Shown here in pieces: positions 8,056 through 16,569 of a DNA stretch of 64,000 bases. The notes under the pieces were generated by a model. It did not search any database, was not told where the DNA came from, and saw only the letters and a list, made by a program, of their open reading frames with translations. This stretch comes from Caldithrix abyssi (lineage in GTDB: Bacteria; Calditrichota; Calditrichia; Calditrichales; Calditrichaceae): the NCBI GenBank assembly GCA_011369465.1, contig DRQG01000072.1, forward strand, positions 1 through 64,000. Direction: 5' to 3'. How positions within the stretch are numbered: position 1 is the first letter of the stretch; each line of letters opens with the position of its first letter. The position numbers and the translations under genes are program-made.

Positions 8056-8529
8056 TTATTTGGCCCATTTTTTCAGAAAGGCGAATATCTTGTTTTTATC
8101 GTATCCTTTACCTTTTTCCAATTCGGCCGTATTTTGAGAATGTAAAAAGGTACCGTCCGACTCCAGTACAAAATAGTGGGGATAGCCCGGAATTTTGGGA
8201 TATTTAGACAGAACGGCTTCGTTTTTATTCTCTTTACTGTAATTTATTTTAACCACGATAAAATGCGTATCCAGAAATTGGCGGACATCCTCATTGTCTT
8301 CGAAAAATTTATCCAATTTGTGACACCAACTGCACCACTCGCCGCCCACATCCAGTAAAACACGCTTGCCGGTCTGCTGCGCTTCTTTCACCGCCTCGGC
8401 AATATCTTTGGTCGCATCTCGCTGAGGATCAAATTTGGTAACCGGCTCATACCGTCCGGATGTTTTTTCCGCTGCTGAGCCAAAAAGGAATAGAGCCAAT
8501 ACAAAAAATATCGTTTTGGGTAAGTACAT
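8056..8529 (-). CDS. Exported thioredoxin-fold protein, 157 aa
   Basis: A signal peptide (residues 1-20) is followed by a thioredoxin_7-like domain whose redox motif is CSWC (66-69) in GGEWCSWCHKLDKFF. The KIPGYPHYFVLESDG stretch holds the cis-Pro region. Such proteins keep periplasmic Cys reduced or oxidised; the partner is unknown. AAGGGGG precedes the ATG. It lies between thyX and pyk on the minus strand with tight spacing, so it is likely transcribed with pyk although the functions are unrelated. Confidence 0.8.
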   Translation of the reverse strand: MYLPKTIFFVLALFLFGSAAEKTSGRYEPVTKFDPQRDATKDIAEAVKEAQQTGKRVLLDVGGEWCSWCHKLDKFFEDNEDVRQFLDTHFIVVKINYSKENKNEAVLSKYPKIPGYPHYFVLESDGTFLHSQNTAELEKGKGYDKNKIFAFLKKWAK

Positions 8530-8567
8530 ATTCTGCCCCCTTGTTCCGAGTTCCGTATCAATTAAGT

Positions 8568-9494
8568 TTATTCATGCCACGGCGCGTTTAAACCCAACTC
8601 TTTCAACTTATCTTCCAGTTCCAGCCGTTCAATGTTCATGGTCAGCTTGCCTTCTTTGTATTTGATAAAACCAAACTGTTCGGCCAGTTGTACGGCTTTT
8701 TCTTTGTCACCGGCGATAAGCGCTTTAATGATTTCTTTATCATGAAAGGACAGGTATTGCCCTTTCAGGCGATAATCGGTAAAGGCTTCCCAGGTGAGCG
8801 GCACCCAGCGGCTTACAATCTCCTCGCCGATGATTTTGGCATAGCTGCGGATTTCGTACTGGGCATGTTCGTCCATACGCAGCCGCAAAAAGCGCAGCAG
8901 GTTGTGCAAATCGATTTTCCAGTACGCTTCGGTGTAGGTGCACAGAGGCAGGTCTTTGCGAGCCTGTTCGCGGGCCACACCCAATTCGATACGCTCGTTG
9001 TAAATCCGCCGGCTCAGGTCATGTAATTCGCGTTCTTTGCGGGTCAGCTCTTTCCCTTTTTCTTTATCCAGCACGCCTTCGCTGCCCTGTACATTGATGG
9101 TGCCCTGCAACCGCCAGGCCTGCGGTTCGGTGGTTTGCGTGGCGTCGATAGCCACCGAGTAGCGGGTGGAGTATTCGTTCACATTGGCCGTGCGATGGCG
9201 TATCCACTGACGCCAGGCGTCCATGGGAACCCGGACATGCAGCTTGATTTCGCACATTTCGAATGGCGTAGTATGATCGTGGCGCATCAGATAGCGGATC
9301 AGGCCGCGGTCCTGATGGCGTTTTTTGGTTCCGCGCCCGTAGGATACCCGTGCCGCCTGTACGATGGAAGAATCATTGCCCATATAATCGATAACACGGA
9401 TAAAGCCGTCGTTTAAAACATGAAACGGTTTGCCCAGTATGTCGTCCAGTTCTTTAACCACCGGGCGTTCAAGCTGTTCGAATTGTTCGCTCAT
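8568..9494 (-). CDS. thyX: FAD-dependent thymidylate synthase ThyX, 308 aa
   Basis: Makes dTMP from dUMP using methylenetetrahydrofolate and FAD/NADPH, replacing classical ThyA. The ThyX signature RHRTANVNEYSTRYS lies at residues 99-113. The protein is longer than compact 220-250 aa ThyX enzymes, with a C-terminal extension after about residue 250. GGAG lies 5 bases before the ATG. It heads the thyX-thioredoxin-pyk minus-strand run. No thyA is present in the window. Confidence 0.93.
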   Translation of the reverse strand: MSEQFEQLERPVVKELDDILGKPFHVLNDGFIRVIDYMGNDSSIVQAARVSYGRGTKKRHQDRGLIRYLMRHDHTTPFEMCEIKLHVRVPMDAWRQWIRHRTANVNEYSTRYSVAIDATQTTEPQAWRLQGTINVQGSEGVLDKEKGKELTRKERELHDLSRRIYNERIELGVAREQARKDLPLCTYTEAYWKIDLHNLLRFLRLRMDEHAQYEIRSYAKIIGEEIVSRWVPLTWEAFTDYRLKGQYLSFHDKEIIKALIAGDKEKAVQLAEQFGFIKYKEGKLTMNIERLELEDKLKELGLNAPWHE

Positions 9495-9611
9495 GAAATC
9501 TCCGAAGCTGGTGAAAATTAATAAATTGCCAGTATGTTATTTTCCTTTATCATCCTGTAAAAAATTGTTTCAAATACTATTTAACTTTTATGTTTGTTAA
9601 AAATCTGCGTA

Positions 9612-11018
9612 TTATTTCCAAGCCTTCGATACAATTTCCCAGTATCCTCCCTTTTTAGAACCTATGCGCTTTAATACGCCTTCCTTTTTTAGTTCTTTAA
9701 TATTCCAATCAATACCGTCTATAGTCAACGAAAACATCGCCGCCAACTCTTTGCGAGTAATTTTCGGATTTTCTCGTATAGCGTCAACAATTTTTTGTTT
9801 GGTTTTTACCGTAGTTTTTACCGTAGTTTTTACCGTAGTTTTCTCAGCTTCTACGGGAAGTTTTATGATTGTTCTAAAAATCTCTCCGTCAATAAATTCG
9901 GCTGTGGAACCAGGCGCGTAATGGGACAAATATTTATAAACATTACGCATCCCCGAACCAACTTCTTCCACCAGGCCCATTTGCAGTAAAAATTTGCTTA
10001 TTATGGGATTTTTTGCAATCGGTGTGAAGTTTCGCGGGTCTAATTTTCCGAAAATGACCGGATTATTCGGATTTGTAAATTGAATGCTATCAGGTAATAT
10101 TTGAATCATAGCCGGCGCAGGATTCAAATATTCACGATGAGCAATGATATTGGCTACCAATTCCCGGAATATTTTGCTGCGCAGGCTAACCCGTTGATCC
10201 CCTTCCAGATAAAACGGATCATTAAGATGCTTTTCTACAAATGTCATAAGCAAATTATAGGTATCCAATAAATTCGTACGCACGGATATACGGTCATCAT
10301 AGCGGTCAATATTTTGACGACGCAGTAAAGCTTCAAATTTATAAGCCGGTAACACGGATTGAATGACCTCATCTCCGGCGAAGAACAAAACTGCCGCTAA
10401 AATATACCCTTCCTCTCCACCTTTTTCTCTTCTGTAAAATCCGGATCGTACCAAAAAATCCTGATCATCCAATTCTGCCCAATGGTGCACAGGATTATTC
10501 TGTTTGATCAAATTTTTAGCTCGGGTGATAAGTTGAGAATCAAAATCCGTAAAGTTTACTTCGCTTATGATTGTTTTTTCACTATAATAATTTTGTTTAC
10601 GATTTACAATTTTAGCGATTTCCGAGGGTTGAGTTACCCTATAATCACCGTCCTCGTTTCTAATGAATATTTCACCGTCCGCTTTATGTACCTGACTGCT
10701 TTCCGGTACATGAATAAGCAGAACTGTTTTATCTTGGTGATCTATATCTTCTATTGAAAGTACAACGGGAGGCGCCAATTTTTGAGGATTATTGGCAAGA
10801 TTGGATATATCTTTTTTCAGTTTACTAATTCTGGCCGGATCGATACCTGTAACCCGGCCTTTGTCATCAACCCCTAAAAAGATTGTTCCGCCTCTCGTAT
10901 TTAAAAAAGCGCAAACTGTTTGAAAGAGGTTAACCGGAAGTTTATCCCGGCTTTCCTTGAATTCCACATGAATGCTTTCACCTGTCGTAAGAATTTCTAA
11001 GAATTCTGTTTGCGTCAT
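9612..11018 (-). CDS. AlbA_2 (Schlafen-like) ATP-binding transcriptional regulator, 468 aa
   Basis: The N-terminal domain starts EFLEILTTGESIHVEFKES and continues with NTRGGTIFLGVDDKGRVTGI, the divergent AAA_4/AlbA_2 (Schlafen-related) fold. The central region has the HATPase_c_4-like segment ELVANIIAHREY and the glycine-rich MGLVEEVGSGMRNVYKYL. A TTVK triplicate linker (three 12 bp repeats) leads to a C-terminal winged helix (PKITRKELAAMFSLTIDGIDWNIKELKKEGVLKRIG). Proteins of this layout are putative transcriptional regulators or accessory defence-type proteins; the target is unknown. No strong ribosome-binding site was seen. Confidence 0.8.
   Translation of the reverse strand: MTQTEFLEILTTGESIHVEFKESRDKLPVNLFQTVCAFLNTRGGTIFLGVDDKGRVTGIDPARISKLKKDISNLANNPQKLAPPVVLSIEDIDHQDKTVLLIHVPESSQVHKADGEIFIRNEDGDYRVTQPSEIAKIVNRKQNYYSEKTIISEVNFTDFDSQLITRAKNLIKQNNPVHHWAELDDQDFLVRSGFYRREKGGEEGYILAAVLFFAGDEVIQSVLPAYKFEALLRRQNIDRYDDRISVRTNLLDTYNLLMTFVEKHLNDPFYLEGDQRVSLRSKIFRELVANIIAHREYLNPAPAMIQILPDSIQFTNPNNPVIFGKLDPRNFTPIAKNPIISKFLLQMGLVEEVGSGMRNVYKYLSHYAPGSTAEFIDGEIFRTIIKLPVEAEKTTVKTTVKTTVKTKQKIVDAIRENPKITRKELAAMFSLTIDGIDWNIKELKKEGVLKRIGSKKGGYWEIVSKAWK
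9801..9845. repeat. Three in-frame 12 bp tandem repeats (TTTTTACCGTAG)
   Basis: Three head-to-tail copies within the AlbA_2 gene encode TTVK three times in the linker between the ATPase-like part and the winged helix. The unit length is a multiple of 3, so copy-number change would alter linker length without breaking the frame. Confidence 0.85.
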
Positions 11019-11158
11019 TTTTGCTATACGGCCGAAAGGATTTGAATTTTTATGGTTTTTTTTTATCTTATTTTTTTGAATGAAATTTTCCTTAACGAAT
11101 TTTCAGATGGCGTGTTAATAACCATTGCTAAAATATCATAAAATACAAAGTAATTCAA

Positions 11159-11812
11159 ATGAATAAACGATTGAAAAAAGATACGATAAATATATCCCGC
11201 ATCCTGGATATTTTGGAACAAACCTATAATGGAACCGGCACCGCCCTTAAATACCGCTCGCCGTTTCAACTGCTTATTTCCACCATGCTGGCCGCGCAGA
11301 GTACCGACAAACAGGTAAATGTGATTACCAGAGACCTTTTTGCCCGCTACCCGGAAGCACGTCATCTGGCCGAACTTTCCACCGAAGAAATCGAGAACCT
11401 GATCAAAAGGGTGGGCCTGTATAAAAACAAGGCCAAAAATATCAAACTGACCAGCCGGATTTTGGCCGAAAAGTACAACGGCGATATCCCCTCCACCCGC
11501 GAAGAATTGATGGAATTGCCCGGTGTGGGACGTAAAACCGCCAACGTGGTGCTGAGCATCGCCAAAGGCGTGCCGGCCATTGCCGTGGACACGCATGTTT
11601 TCCGCGTAACCAACCGTCTGGGGCTGGCCGAGGCCAATAATGTGCTGGATACGGAAAAACAGTTGATGCGGAATATTCCCAAAGAAAAATGGTCGGACGC
11701 CCATCATTGGCTTATCTGGCACGGGCGCAAAATCTGCAAAGCCCGCAAACCGCTCTGTGAAGAATGCCCGGCAAAGGAGGAATGCCGATACTACCGGGAA
11801 TTGAATGGATGA
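11159..11812 (+). CDS. nth: Endonuclease III, 217 aa
   Basis: A DNA base-excision repair glycosylase/AP lyase for oxidised pyrimidines. The helix-hairpin-helix LPGVGRKTANVV carries the catalytic Lys126, the catalytic Asp is Asp144 (AVDTHVFRV), and the [4Fe-4S] ligands are Cys193, Cys200, Cys203 and Cys209 (C-x6-C-x2-C-x5-C). Length is typical. The last codons (ELNG-stop) run straight into the GAATTGAT-type octamer repeat, so the repeat appears to begin at or inside the 3' end of this gene. The gene is convergent with gatD. Confidence 0.95.
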   Translation: MNKRLKKDTINISRILDILEQTYNGTGTALKYRSPFQLLISTMLAAQSTDKQVNVITRDLFARYPEARHLAELSTEEIENLIKRVGLYKNKAKNIKLTSRILAEKYNGDIPSTREELMELPGVGRKTANVVLSIAKGVPAIAVDTHVFRVTNRLGLAEANNVLDTEKQLMRNIPKEKWSDAHHWLIWHGRKICKARKPLCEECPAKEECRYYRELNG

Positions 11813-12031
11813 ATTGATGAATTAATGAATTAGTGAATTGGTGAATTGGCTATTAAGGGGAGTATTGGAGTAATGGAATGGTGGAGTGCTGGGGTTAGAA
11901 AAAAGTGAAATAATGAATTAATGAATTGTTGAATTATTGCCAAATTACACCACTCCACTACTCCAATACTCCATTACTTCAATATTCCATCACTCCATCA
12001 TACCATTAATTCATCAATTCAATACTTCATC
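11799..12031. repeat. Octamer-built palindromic repeat, copy A
   Basis: The left half is made of GAATT-type octamers (gaattgat, gaattaat, gaattagt, gaattggt) then GAGT-type octamers (gagtattg, gagtaatg, gaatggtg, gagtgctg). A short middle segment follows, and then the reverse complement of the same themes (actccact, actccaat, actccatt ... aattcatc). The whole unit can fold into one long imperfect hairpin. Its core 11886-11973 recurs, inverted and nearly identical, at 13502-13589. It fills the convergent spacer between nth and gatD, with no gene inside. Confidence 0.85.
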
Positions 12032-12044
12032 TTTCCTTCTTGTT

Positions 12045-13427
12045 TTACCTTTTTATCTTTCGTAAAAACGCCTCTACTTCGGGGATGCCGCCCTGATAGA
12101 TGAGATAGCCGTTGTACGGCTCGCGCTCTGTTATTTCGCCGGCAATGGGCGTGAGCATGATTTCTTTTACTCTGGCCAAATCATCTGTTTGGCCCAACGC
12201 CCAGGCCAGTTTTACGTAGGCCACTTCGGGCAGCATATTGGCTGCGGGAACCACGCCTAATTGCTGCAGTTCACGGCCGGTTTCGTACACATACATCTGC
12301 ACATAACCCCACAGGGTTTGCACGGTCATATAGACGGCAATGCCTTTTTCCTGCGCCCGCTTCAGCGCCGGGTACACCGGTTTGTTGACATGCCCCAGTC
12401 CGGTTCCGGCAATGACAATGCCGCGATAGCCGTTGTCGATGAGCGAGTCGATGATGTCCGGTTTCATGTTGGGGTAGTAATAGACGATGGAAACTTTTTC
12501 CTCAAAAGCGGTGTTGATGATAACATCGCGGTCGTCGCGCCGGCGTTTGTAATCGCTGCGCAACGGTGTAATCTTTTCCCGATCCACCAGCGCCAGCGGA
12601 ATATCGCCGATGGTGCGGAAAGTGGAGCGGTAACTGGAGTGCATTTTACGCACCCGCGTGCCCCGGTGCAGAATGCCATACTGATCCGAAGTGGGGCCGA
12701 ACATACACACCAGCGTTTCGGCAATGTCGCTCTCTGCGGTGGTTTTGACGGCGTGAATCAGATTCAAAGCCGCATCCGATGAGGGGCGGTCGGAAGAGCG
12801 CTGCGAACCGACCATCACGATGGGCACCGGCGAGTTTTGCACCATAAAAGACAGGATGGCCGCCGTATGGTGCATCACATCCGTACCGTGGCCGATCACG
12901 ATGCCCTGCACGCCCTTTTCAATCTCGCGCCCGATGGCCTCGGCCGTTGCGATCCATTGTTCCGGGCCCATGTTTTCGCTGAACACGCCGTACAGTTTTT
13001 CCGTTTCCAGGTTGCAGATGTCGGCCAGCTCCGGAACCGACCCATACAATTCTCCCGGCGAAAAAGCGGGGATCACCGCGCCGGTGCGGTAATCCAGCCG
13101 GCTGGCGATGGTGCCGCCCGTGCCCAGCAGTTTTACATTGGGCTTTTTGGGATCGTAGGGAAATTCCTTTTCGGGAATTTTGTATTCGGCTTTTTTGTAG
13201 CTGATTTCCCGGATTTGCCGGATGGTATGCACGGCCACGCCGATATTGTAGCCATTGTGCAGTTTAAGTACAATATGCCGTTCATCGGCGGTTTCCGAGC
13301 GGGGCAGAATAATTCCTTTAAAATTGCCGCGGCTGGTATCCATTTCCACATCGCTCCAAACGCGCACTTTGTTTTCTTTTAATACGGCCAGCGCCGGGTC
13401 ACGGTAACCCTTGTAGGCTTCTTCCAT
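12045..13427 (-). CDS. gatD: Glu-tRNA(Gln) amidotransferase subunit D, archaeal type, 460 aa
   Basis: GatD releases ammonia from asparagine/glutamine to feed GatE, which converts Glu-tRNA(Gln) to Gln-tRNA(Gln). After an N-terminal beta domain (residues 1-95) comes an L-asparaginase-type domain with all four catalytic residues: Thr106 (LGTGGTIAS), Thr182 and Asp183 (GHGTDVM) and Lys261 (RGTRVRKMHSS). The N-terminal domain and the RVRKMHSSYRSTF segment separate GatD from ordinary asparaginases. GGGAG precedes the ATG. The partner gatE lies immediately upstream, separated only by repeat copy B. GatDE is regarded as an archaeal hallmark, so its presence in a bacterial neighbourhood is unusual. 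Confidence 0.9.
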   Translation of the reverse strand: MEEAYKGYRDPALAVLKENKVRVWSDVEMDTSRGNFKGIILPRSETADERHIVLKLHNGYNIGVAVHTIRQIREISYKKAEYKIPEKEFPYDPKKPNVKLLGTGGTIASRLDYRTGAVIPAFSPGELYGSVPELADICNLETEKLYGVFSENMGPEQWIATAEAIGREIEKGVQGIVIGHGTDVMHHTAAILSFMVQNSPVPIVMVGSQRSSDRPSSDAALNLIHAVKTTAESDIAETLVCMFGPTSDQYGILHRGTRVRKMHSSYRSTFRTIGDIPLALVDREKITPLRSDYKRRRDDRDVIINTAFEEKVSIVYYYPNMKPDIIDSLIDNGYRGIVIAGTGLGHVNKPVYPALKRAQEKGIAVYMTVQTLWGYVQMYVYETGRELQQLGVVPAANMLPEVAYVKLAWALGQTDDLARVKEIMLTPIAGEITEREPYNGYLIYQGGIPEVEAFLRKIKR

Positions 13428-13452
13428 TTTTAGAAACTCCCGTTTTCTGTGG

Positions 13453-13662
13453 GGGAATGGATGGATTAGTGAATTGGTGAATTAATTATATGATGGAGTG
13501 ATGGAGTATTGGAGTAGTGGAGTGGTGTAATTTGGCAATAATTCAACAATTCATTAATTCATCATTTCACTATTTTCTAACCCCAGCACTCCACCACTCC
13601 ACTACTCCAACACTCCGAAAATGCAACATTCCATTAATCCATTCATTCACCAATTCATTCAT
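13453..13662. repeat. Octamer-built palindromic repeat, copy B (inverted relative to A)
   Basis: Same architecture as copy A but in opposite orientation: GGAGT octamers at 13496-13525, a core (13502-13589) that is the near-exact reverse complement of 11886-11973, and ATTCATTC/ATTCACC octamers at the right end. It lies between gatE and gatD and reaches the stop codon of gatE. Together with copy A it brackets gatD as an inverted repeat pair about 1.5 kb apart. Confidence 0.85.
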
Positions 13663-15586
13663 CCTTTTCTGTATATTTTTTAACCATTTCGTTCAATTTT
13701 CCTCCTTCCACCTGCCCGCGAAATTGCTCCATCATTTTGCCCATTATATAGCGATGGCGTTTATCGGAATCCGTAAAACGTTTTTGAGCTTCGCCCGCCA
13801 CAGCCTGCAAAGCGGATTGCAGGGTCGCTTCATCGGCTGCTGTCTTTTTGTGCTTGTTGATCAGCGCCGTCCAGTCCGCCTGAGGAGCGGTAAAAAATTC
13901 TTCCGCTAAAGCATCCACACAAGACCAAAAACGCGGATTGGCGGACAGTTCGGCAAAAAGCTGCCGCCACTCCTCCTGACCGATGCGTTTTACCGGCCAG
14001 CCCCTGCGTCGCCAGTATTTGGTTTTCTCAAACAGCAGGTTGGCCGCCCGTTTTGGCGAAAGCATATAGTCTTCACAGACCTTTTCGAAAAAAGGCGCCA
14101 GCGGAGAGGCGGCGATCGGTATTAATACATGTTCCGGCAGTCCCATTTTTTTATATTTTTCGATCCGTTCCCAAACGGGCTGAGGAACATTTTTTCGGAG
14201 CCGTTCGATGCGTTCCTCCGTTATTTCCAGCGGGGGTAAATCCGTATCGGGATACATACGATCCGGCCCGGGCAGGATGCGTTCAAAACCGTTGGTACCG
14301 TCGGCCAAAGCCTGACGGGTTTCGCTGGGCACGCCGACCAGCGCCTCTTGGGCGCGAATAATGATTTCCTGTACGGCCGTTTGTACATCGCGTTCGTTGC
14401 CCCAAACCAGAATAAGAGCATCCCGGGCGGTGGCCTTCAGCGTCTTGCGTATTTTGCTCCAGGTATATGTGTCGATGGTTTCCTCGGTGCTTTCGGAAGT
14501 GAGGATGTTGGGCAGACGGGTCAGGCAGGCAATCACCCGCACACGATCGGAAATTTCTTTGGAAAAGACTTTACCGGTTTGCGTGGGATGGCTGAGGATG
14601 CCCCGATAGCCTTTCAGATTAACGGCAAATACCTTTTCCTTACGCGCCACCGCCTGCCGGATGGGTTCCCATTCGCTATTGTACACCAACGGACTCACAT
14701 CGGCGGATTCGGCCCGAAAGGTCTGCTCGGTTATACCGCGTTTATGCAGCTCGCTGCGGATTTGCAAGAGGGCATACTGTCTCAGCGCCTCGTTATAAAT
14801 AAGCCGGGGGATAAGCGGAATGCGGTGCACGCCTTTGATTTCGATACGCGTACCGCCGGTGATACTCACGTTTACATCCTGCCGGGCCGCGCCGATACCG
14901 GTGCGCACTTTACCGGTGCTGCGTACCAGCCAGCGCAAAATATTGGCCACCTCGGCCACTTCCTGCGGTGTGCGCATTTCCGGCCGGGTAACCGTTTCAA
15001 TCAGCGGCATGCCCAGCCGGTCGGTACGGTAGGTGCGCAGATGCCCCACATCGGAAACCTCGCGACAGGCGTCCTCTTCCAGCCCTAATTGGATCAGTCC
15101 GATTTTTCTGTCTTTGTATGGAATCCAGCCGTCAATGCCTACGATGGTGGTGCGCTGAAAACCGGTCGGAATACTACCGTCCAAATACTGTTTACGGGCA
15201 ATGTGAATTTCGCTGACCAGTTTGTAGTTCATCAGCATGGCGATTTCCAGAGCAATATCCAATGCCTGCGGGTTGATCTCGAAAGGCGGCGTGTCGTCCA
15301 TTTCGTAGGTGCAAACCGACTCGTGGTTGATCTGATAAATGATTTCCTTTTTGGTTTTGAATTCCATCAGCGCGGTGCCGTCGTATTCGCCCAATTCGGA
15401 CAATGTGGGCCGCATGTGGCGTAGAATTTCGGCATCGTATTCTTCCGTATAGCGGGCGGCGGGACAGCGGCAAAACAGCTTCTTTTCGGTAAGCAGCTGC
15501 TGATGGATTTCCAGGCCGGCTTTGAGGCCGATTTGGGCGTAATCGTCTCCGGTCATTTCTTCGAAGGGTTTAAGCAGGACGGGCAT
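13655..15586 (-). CDS. gatE: Glu-tRNA(Gln) amidotransferase subunit E, archaeal type, 643 aa
   Basis: GatE phosphorylates and amidates Glu-tRNA(Gln) with ammonia from GatD. The start YAQIGLKAGLEIHQQL with LFCRCP (Cys39, Cys41) is the GatB/GatE kinase domain. The insertion around residues 275-400 (FAVNLKGYRGILSH...) is the AspRS-like domain that distinguishes GatE from GatB. The segment ADGTNGFERILPGPDRMYP is a GatE signature. The C-terminal 150 residues are the YqeY-like tRNA-binding tail. At 643 aa it matches archaeal GatE (about 620 aa) and is much longer than bacterial GatB (about 475). The gene is upstream of gatD on the same strand. No GatCAB genes are in the window. Confidence 0.92.
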   Translation of the reverse strand: MPVLLKPFEEMTGDDYAQIGLKAGLEIHQQLLTEKKLFCRCPAARYTEEYDAEILRHMRPTLSELGEYDGTALMEFKTKKEIIYQINHESVCTYEMDDTPPFEINPQALDIALEIAMLMNYKLVSEIHIARKQYLDGSIPTGFQRTTIVGIDGWIPYKDRKIGLIQLGLEEDACREVSDVGHLRTYRTDRLGMPLIETVTRPEMRTPQEVAEVANILRWLVRSTGKVRTGIGAARQDVNVSITGGTRIEIKGVHRIPLIPRLIYNEALRQYALLQIRSELHKRGITEQTFRAESADVSPLVYNSEWEPIRQAVARKEKVFAVNLKGYRGILSHPTQTGKVFSKEISDRVRVIACLTRLPNILTSESTEETIDTYTWSKIRKTLKATARDALILVWGNERDVQTAVQEIIIRAQEALVGVPSETRQALADGTNGFERILPGPDRMYPDTDLPPLEITEERIERLRKNVPQPVWERIEKYKKMGLPEHVLIPIAASPLAPFFEKVCEDYMLSPKRAANLLFEKTKYWRRRGWPVKRIGQEEWRQLFAELSANPRFWSCVDALAEEFFTAPQADWTALINKHKKTAADEATLQSALQAVAGEAQKRFTDSDKRHRYIMGKMMEQFRGQVEGGKLNEMVKKYTEKDE

Positions 15587-15841
15587 AGGCTACCTTTCTT
15601 CCTGAAATCGTCTTATTGAACGCTTTTTAGCAGAGTTTAACAGGAAATAAAATTACGCAATAGAAATATAAAAGGAAAGCTGGAAGAAGGGTATTTTTAA
15701 TATCGAACAAAAATAACCACGAGGGCATAGAGAGCCCCGGGAATAAACTTCAAAAAAATGTACAGCTGTTTGAGAATGGGGCACTACAAAATACCAATTT
15801 ATACCCTTTTGAAAAAGTCCGGTACGTGCGTATTTTGTGGT

Positions 15842-16411
15842 TTATTTGATTAAATATCTTGGGGTTGATTCTTTGTATCTGATAAACGAATCGCCATGGA
15901 CAGAATATAAGTATTCTTCTTCTTTTAAAATCATTTTATGTATTAAAAAGAAACCGATTATAGAGAGAAAAAGAAGGACAAGGTTTTGTAAAAGTACAGT
16001 GTAAGAAGCAAACATTAGTAGGTATGACAAAAAATATGGATTTCTGGTATATCTATAAATACCTGTTGAAATCAATTCCGTTTTCTGCTCTTCAATTACA
16101 CCAACCCGCCAAGAATCTTTTAAGCTGATTAATGATGCGCCGGATACCACAATATTTAATGATAGCAGAACTAACCCTATAGTCATAGCTGCAGTGCTGC
16201 CAAATAACCTTACTGCTCCAACGGTTTGGTTGAAGCTGCTAATTATCAGTGCAACCCCTATAAATAACACAAAAAATGCAATGGATATATTGGCCTCAAA
16301 ATTATGGCCGCGAATCTTTTTGTCAAGTTTTCTGGACAGAATTACATTTTTTAATACAAACATTCCTTGAAATATGAGTTGATGAATTAGTATAAGTTTC
16401 CAGATTTCCAC
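15842..16411 (-). CDS. Isoprenylcysteine-carboxyl-methyltransferase/PEMT-like membrane protein, 189 aa
   Basis: A small integral-membrane protein with about five hydrophobic segments and, near the C-terminus, the ICMT/phospholipid-methyltransferase signature: STGIYRYTRNPYFLSYLLMF followed by EEEYL and FIRYKESTPRYL. These residues bind S-adenosylmethionine in the family. The methyl acceptor is not predictable. The start is GTG, supported by GAGGTG 7 bases upstream. The gene is AT-rich compared with its neighbours and stands alone, which could mean recent acquisition. Confidence 0.8.
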   Translation of the reverse strand: MEIWKLILIHQLIFQGMFVLKNVILSRKLDKKIRGHNFEANISIAFFVLFIGVALIISSFNQTVGAVRLFGSTAAMTIGLVLLSLNIVVSGASLISLKDSWRVGVIEEQKTELISTGIYRYTRNPYFLSYLLMFASYTVLLQNLVLLFLSIIGFFLIHKMILKEEEYLYSVHGDSFIRYKESTPRYLIK

Positions 16412-16528
16412 TATCCGACACCTCGCTATTTCATTTGTTTTTGAGATAGCGCCTAATTAGACCGCCTCTTCCGTTCACGCCATAAAATGAACACCATCTT
16501 TAAGATTTGCGTCTACGTTAGAGCGGAT

Positions 16529-16561
16529 AAATGGGCACCATCTTAAAGATGGCGTCCATTT
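16529..16561. terminator. Hairpin downstream of the DUF1028 gene
   Basis: AAATGGGCACCATCTT (16529-16544) pairs with AAGATGGCGTCCATTT (16546-16561) with two mismatches. It sits nine bases past the stop of the minus-strand DUF1028 gene and so could end its transcript, though no strong U-tract follows. A partial second copy of the same text (ACACCATCTTTAAGAT) lies at 16491-16506. Confidence 0.5.
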
Positions 16562-16569
16562 AATTGCGG

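Noticed and set aside
11063-11722. Long minus-strand ORF (219 aa) opposite nth
   Set aside because: It is an antisense shadow of a clear endonuclease III with an intact active site and Fe-S cluster.
11799-13662. CRISPR-like array
   Set aside because: The units are degenerate 8-mers arranged as a palindrome with no spacers, so this is not a CRISPR.
14348-15088. Plus-strand ORF of 246 aa opposite gatE
   Set aside because: Antisense shadow of gatE; His/Gly/Gln-rich composition typical of reversed coding DNA.
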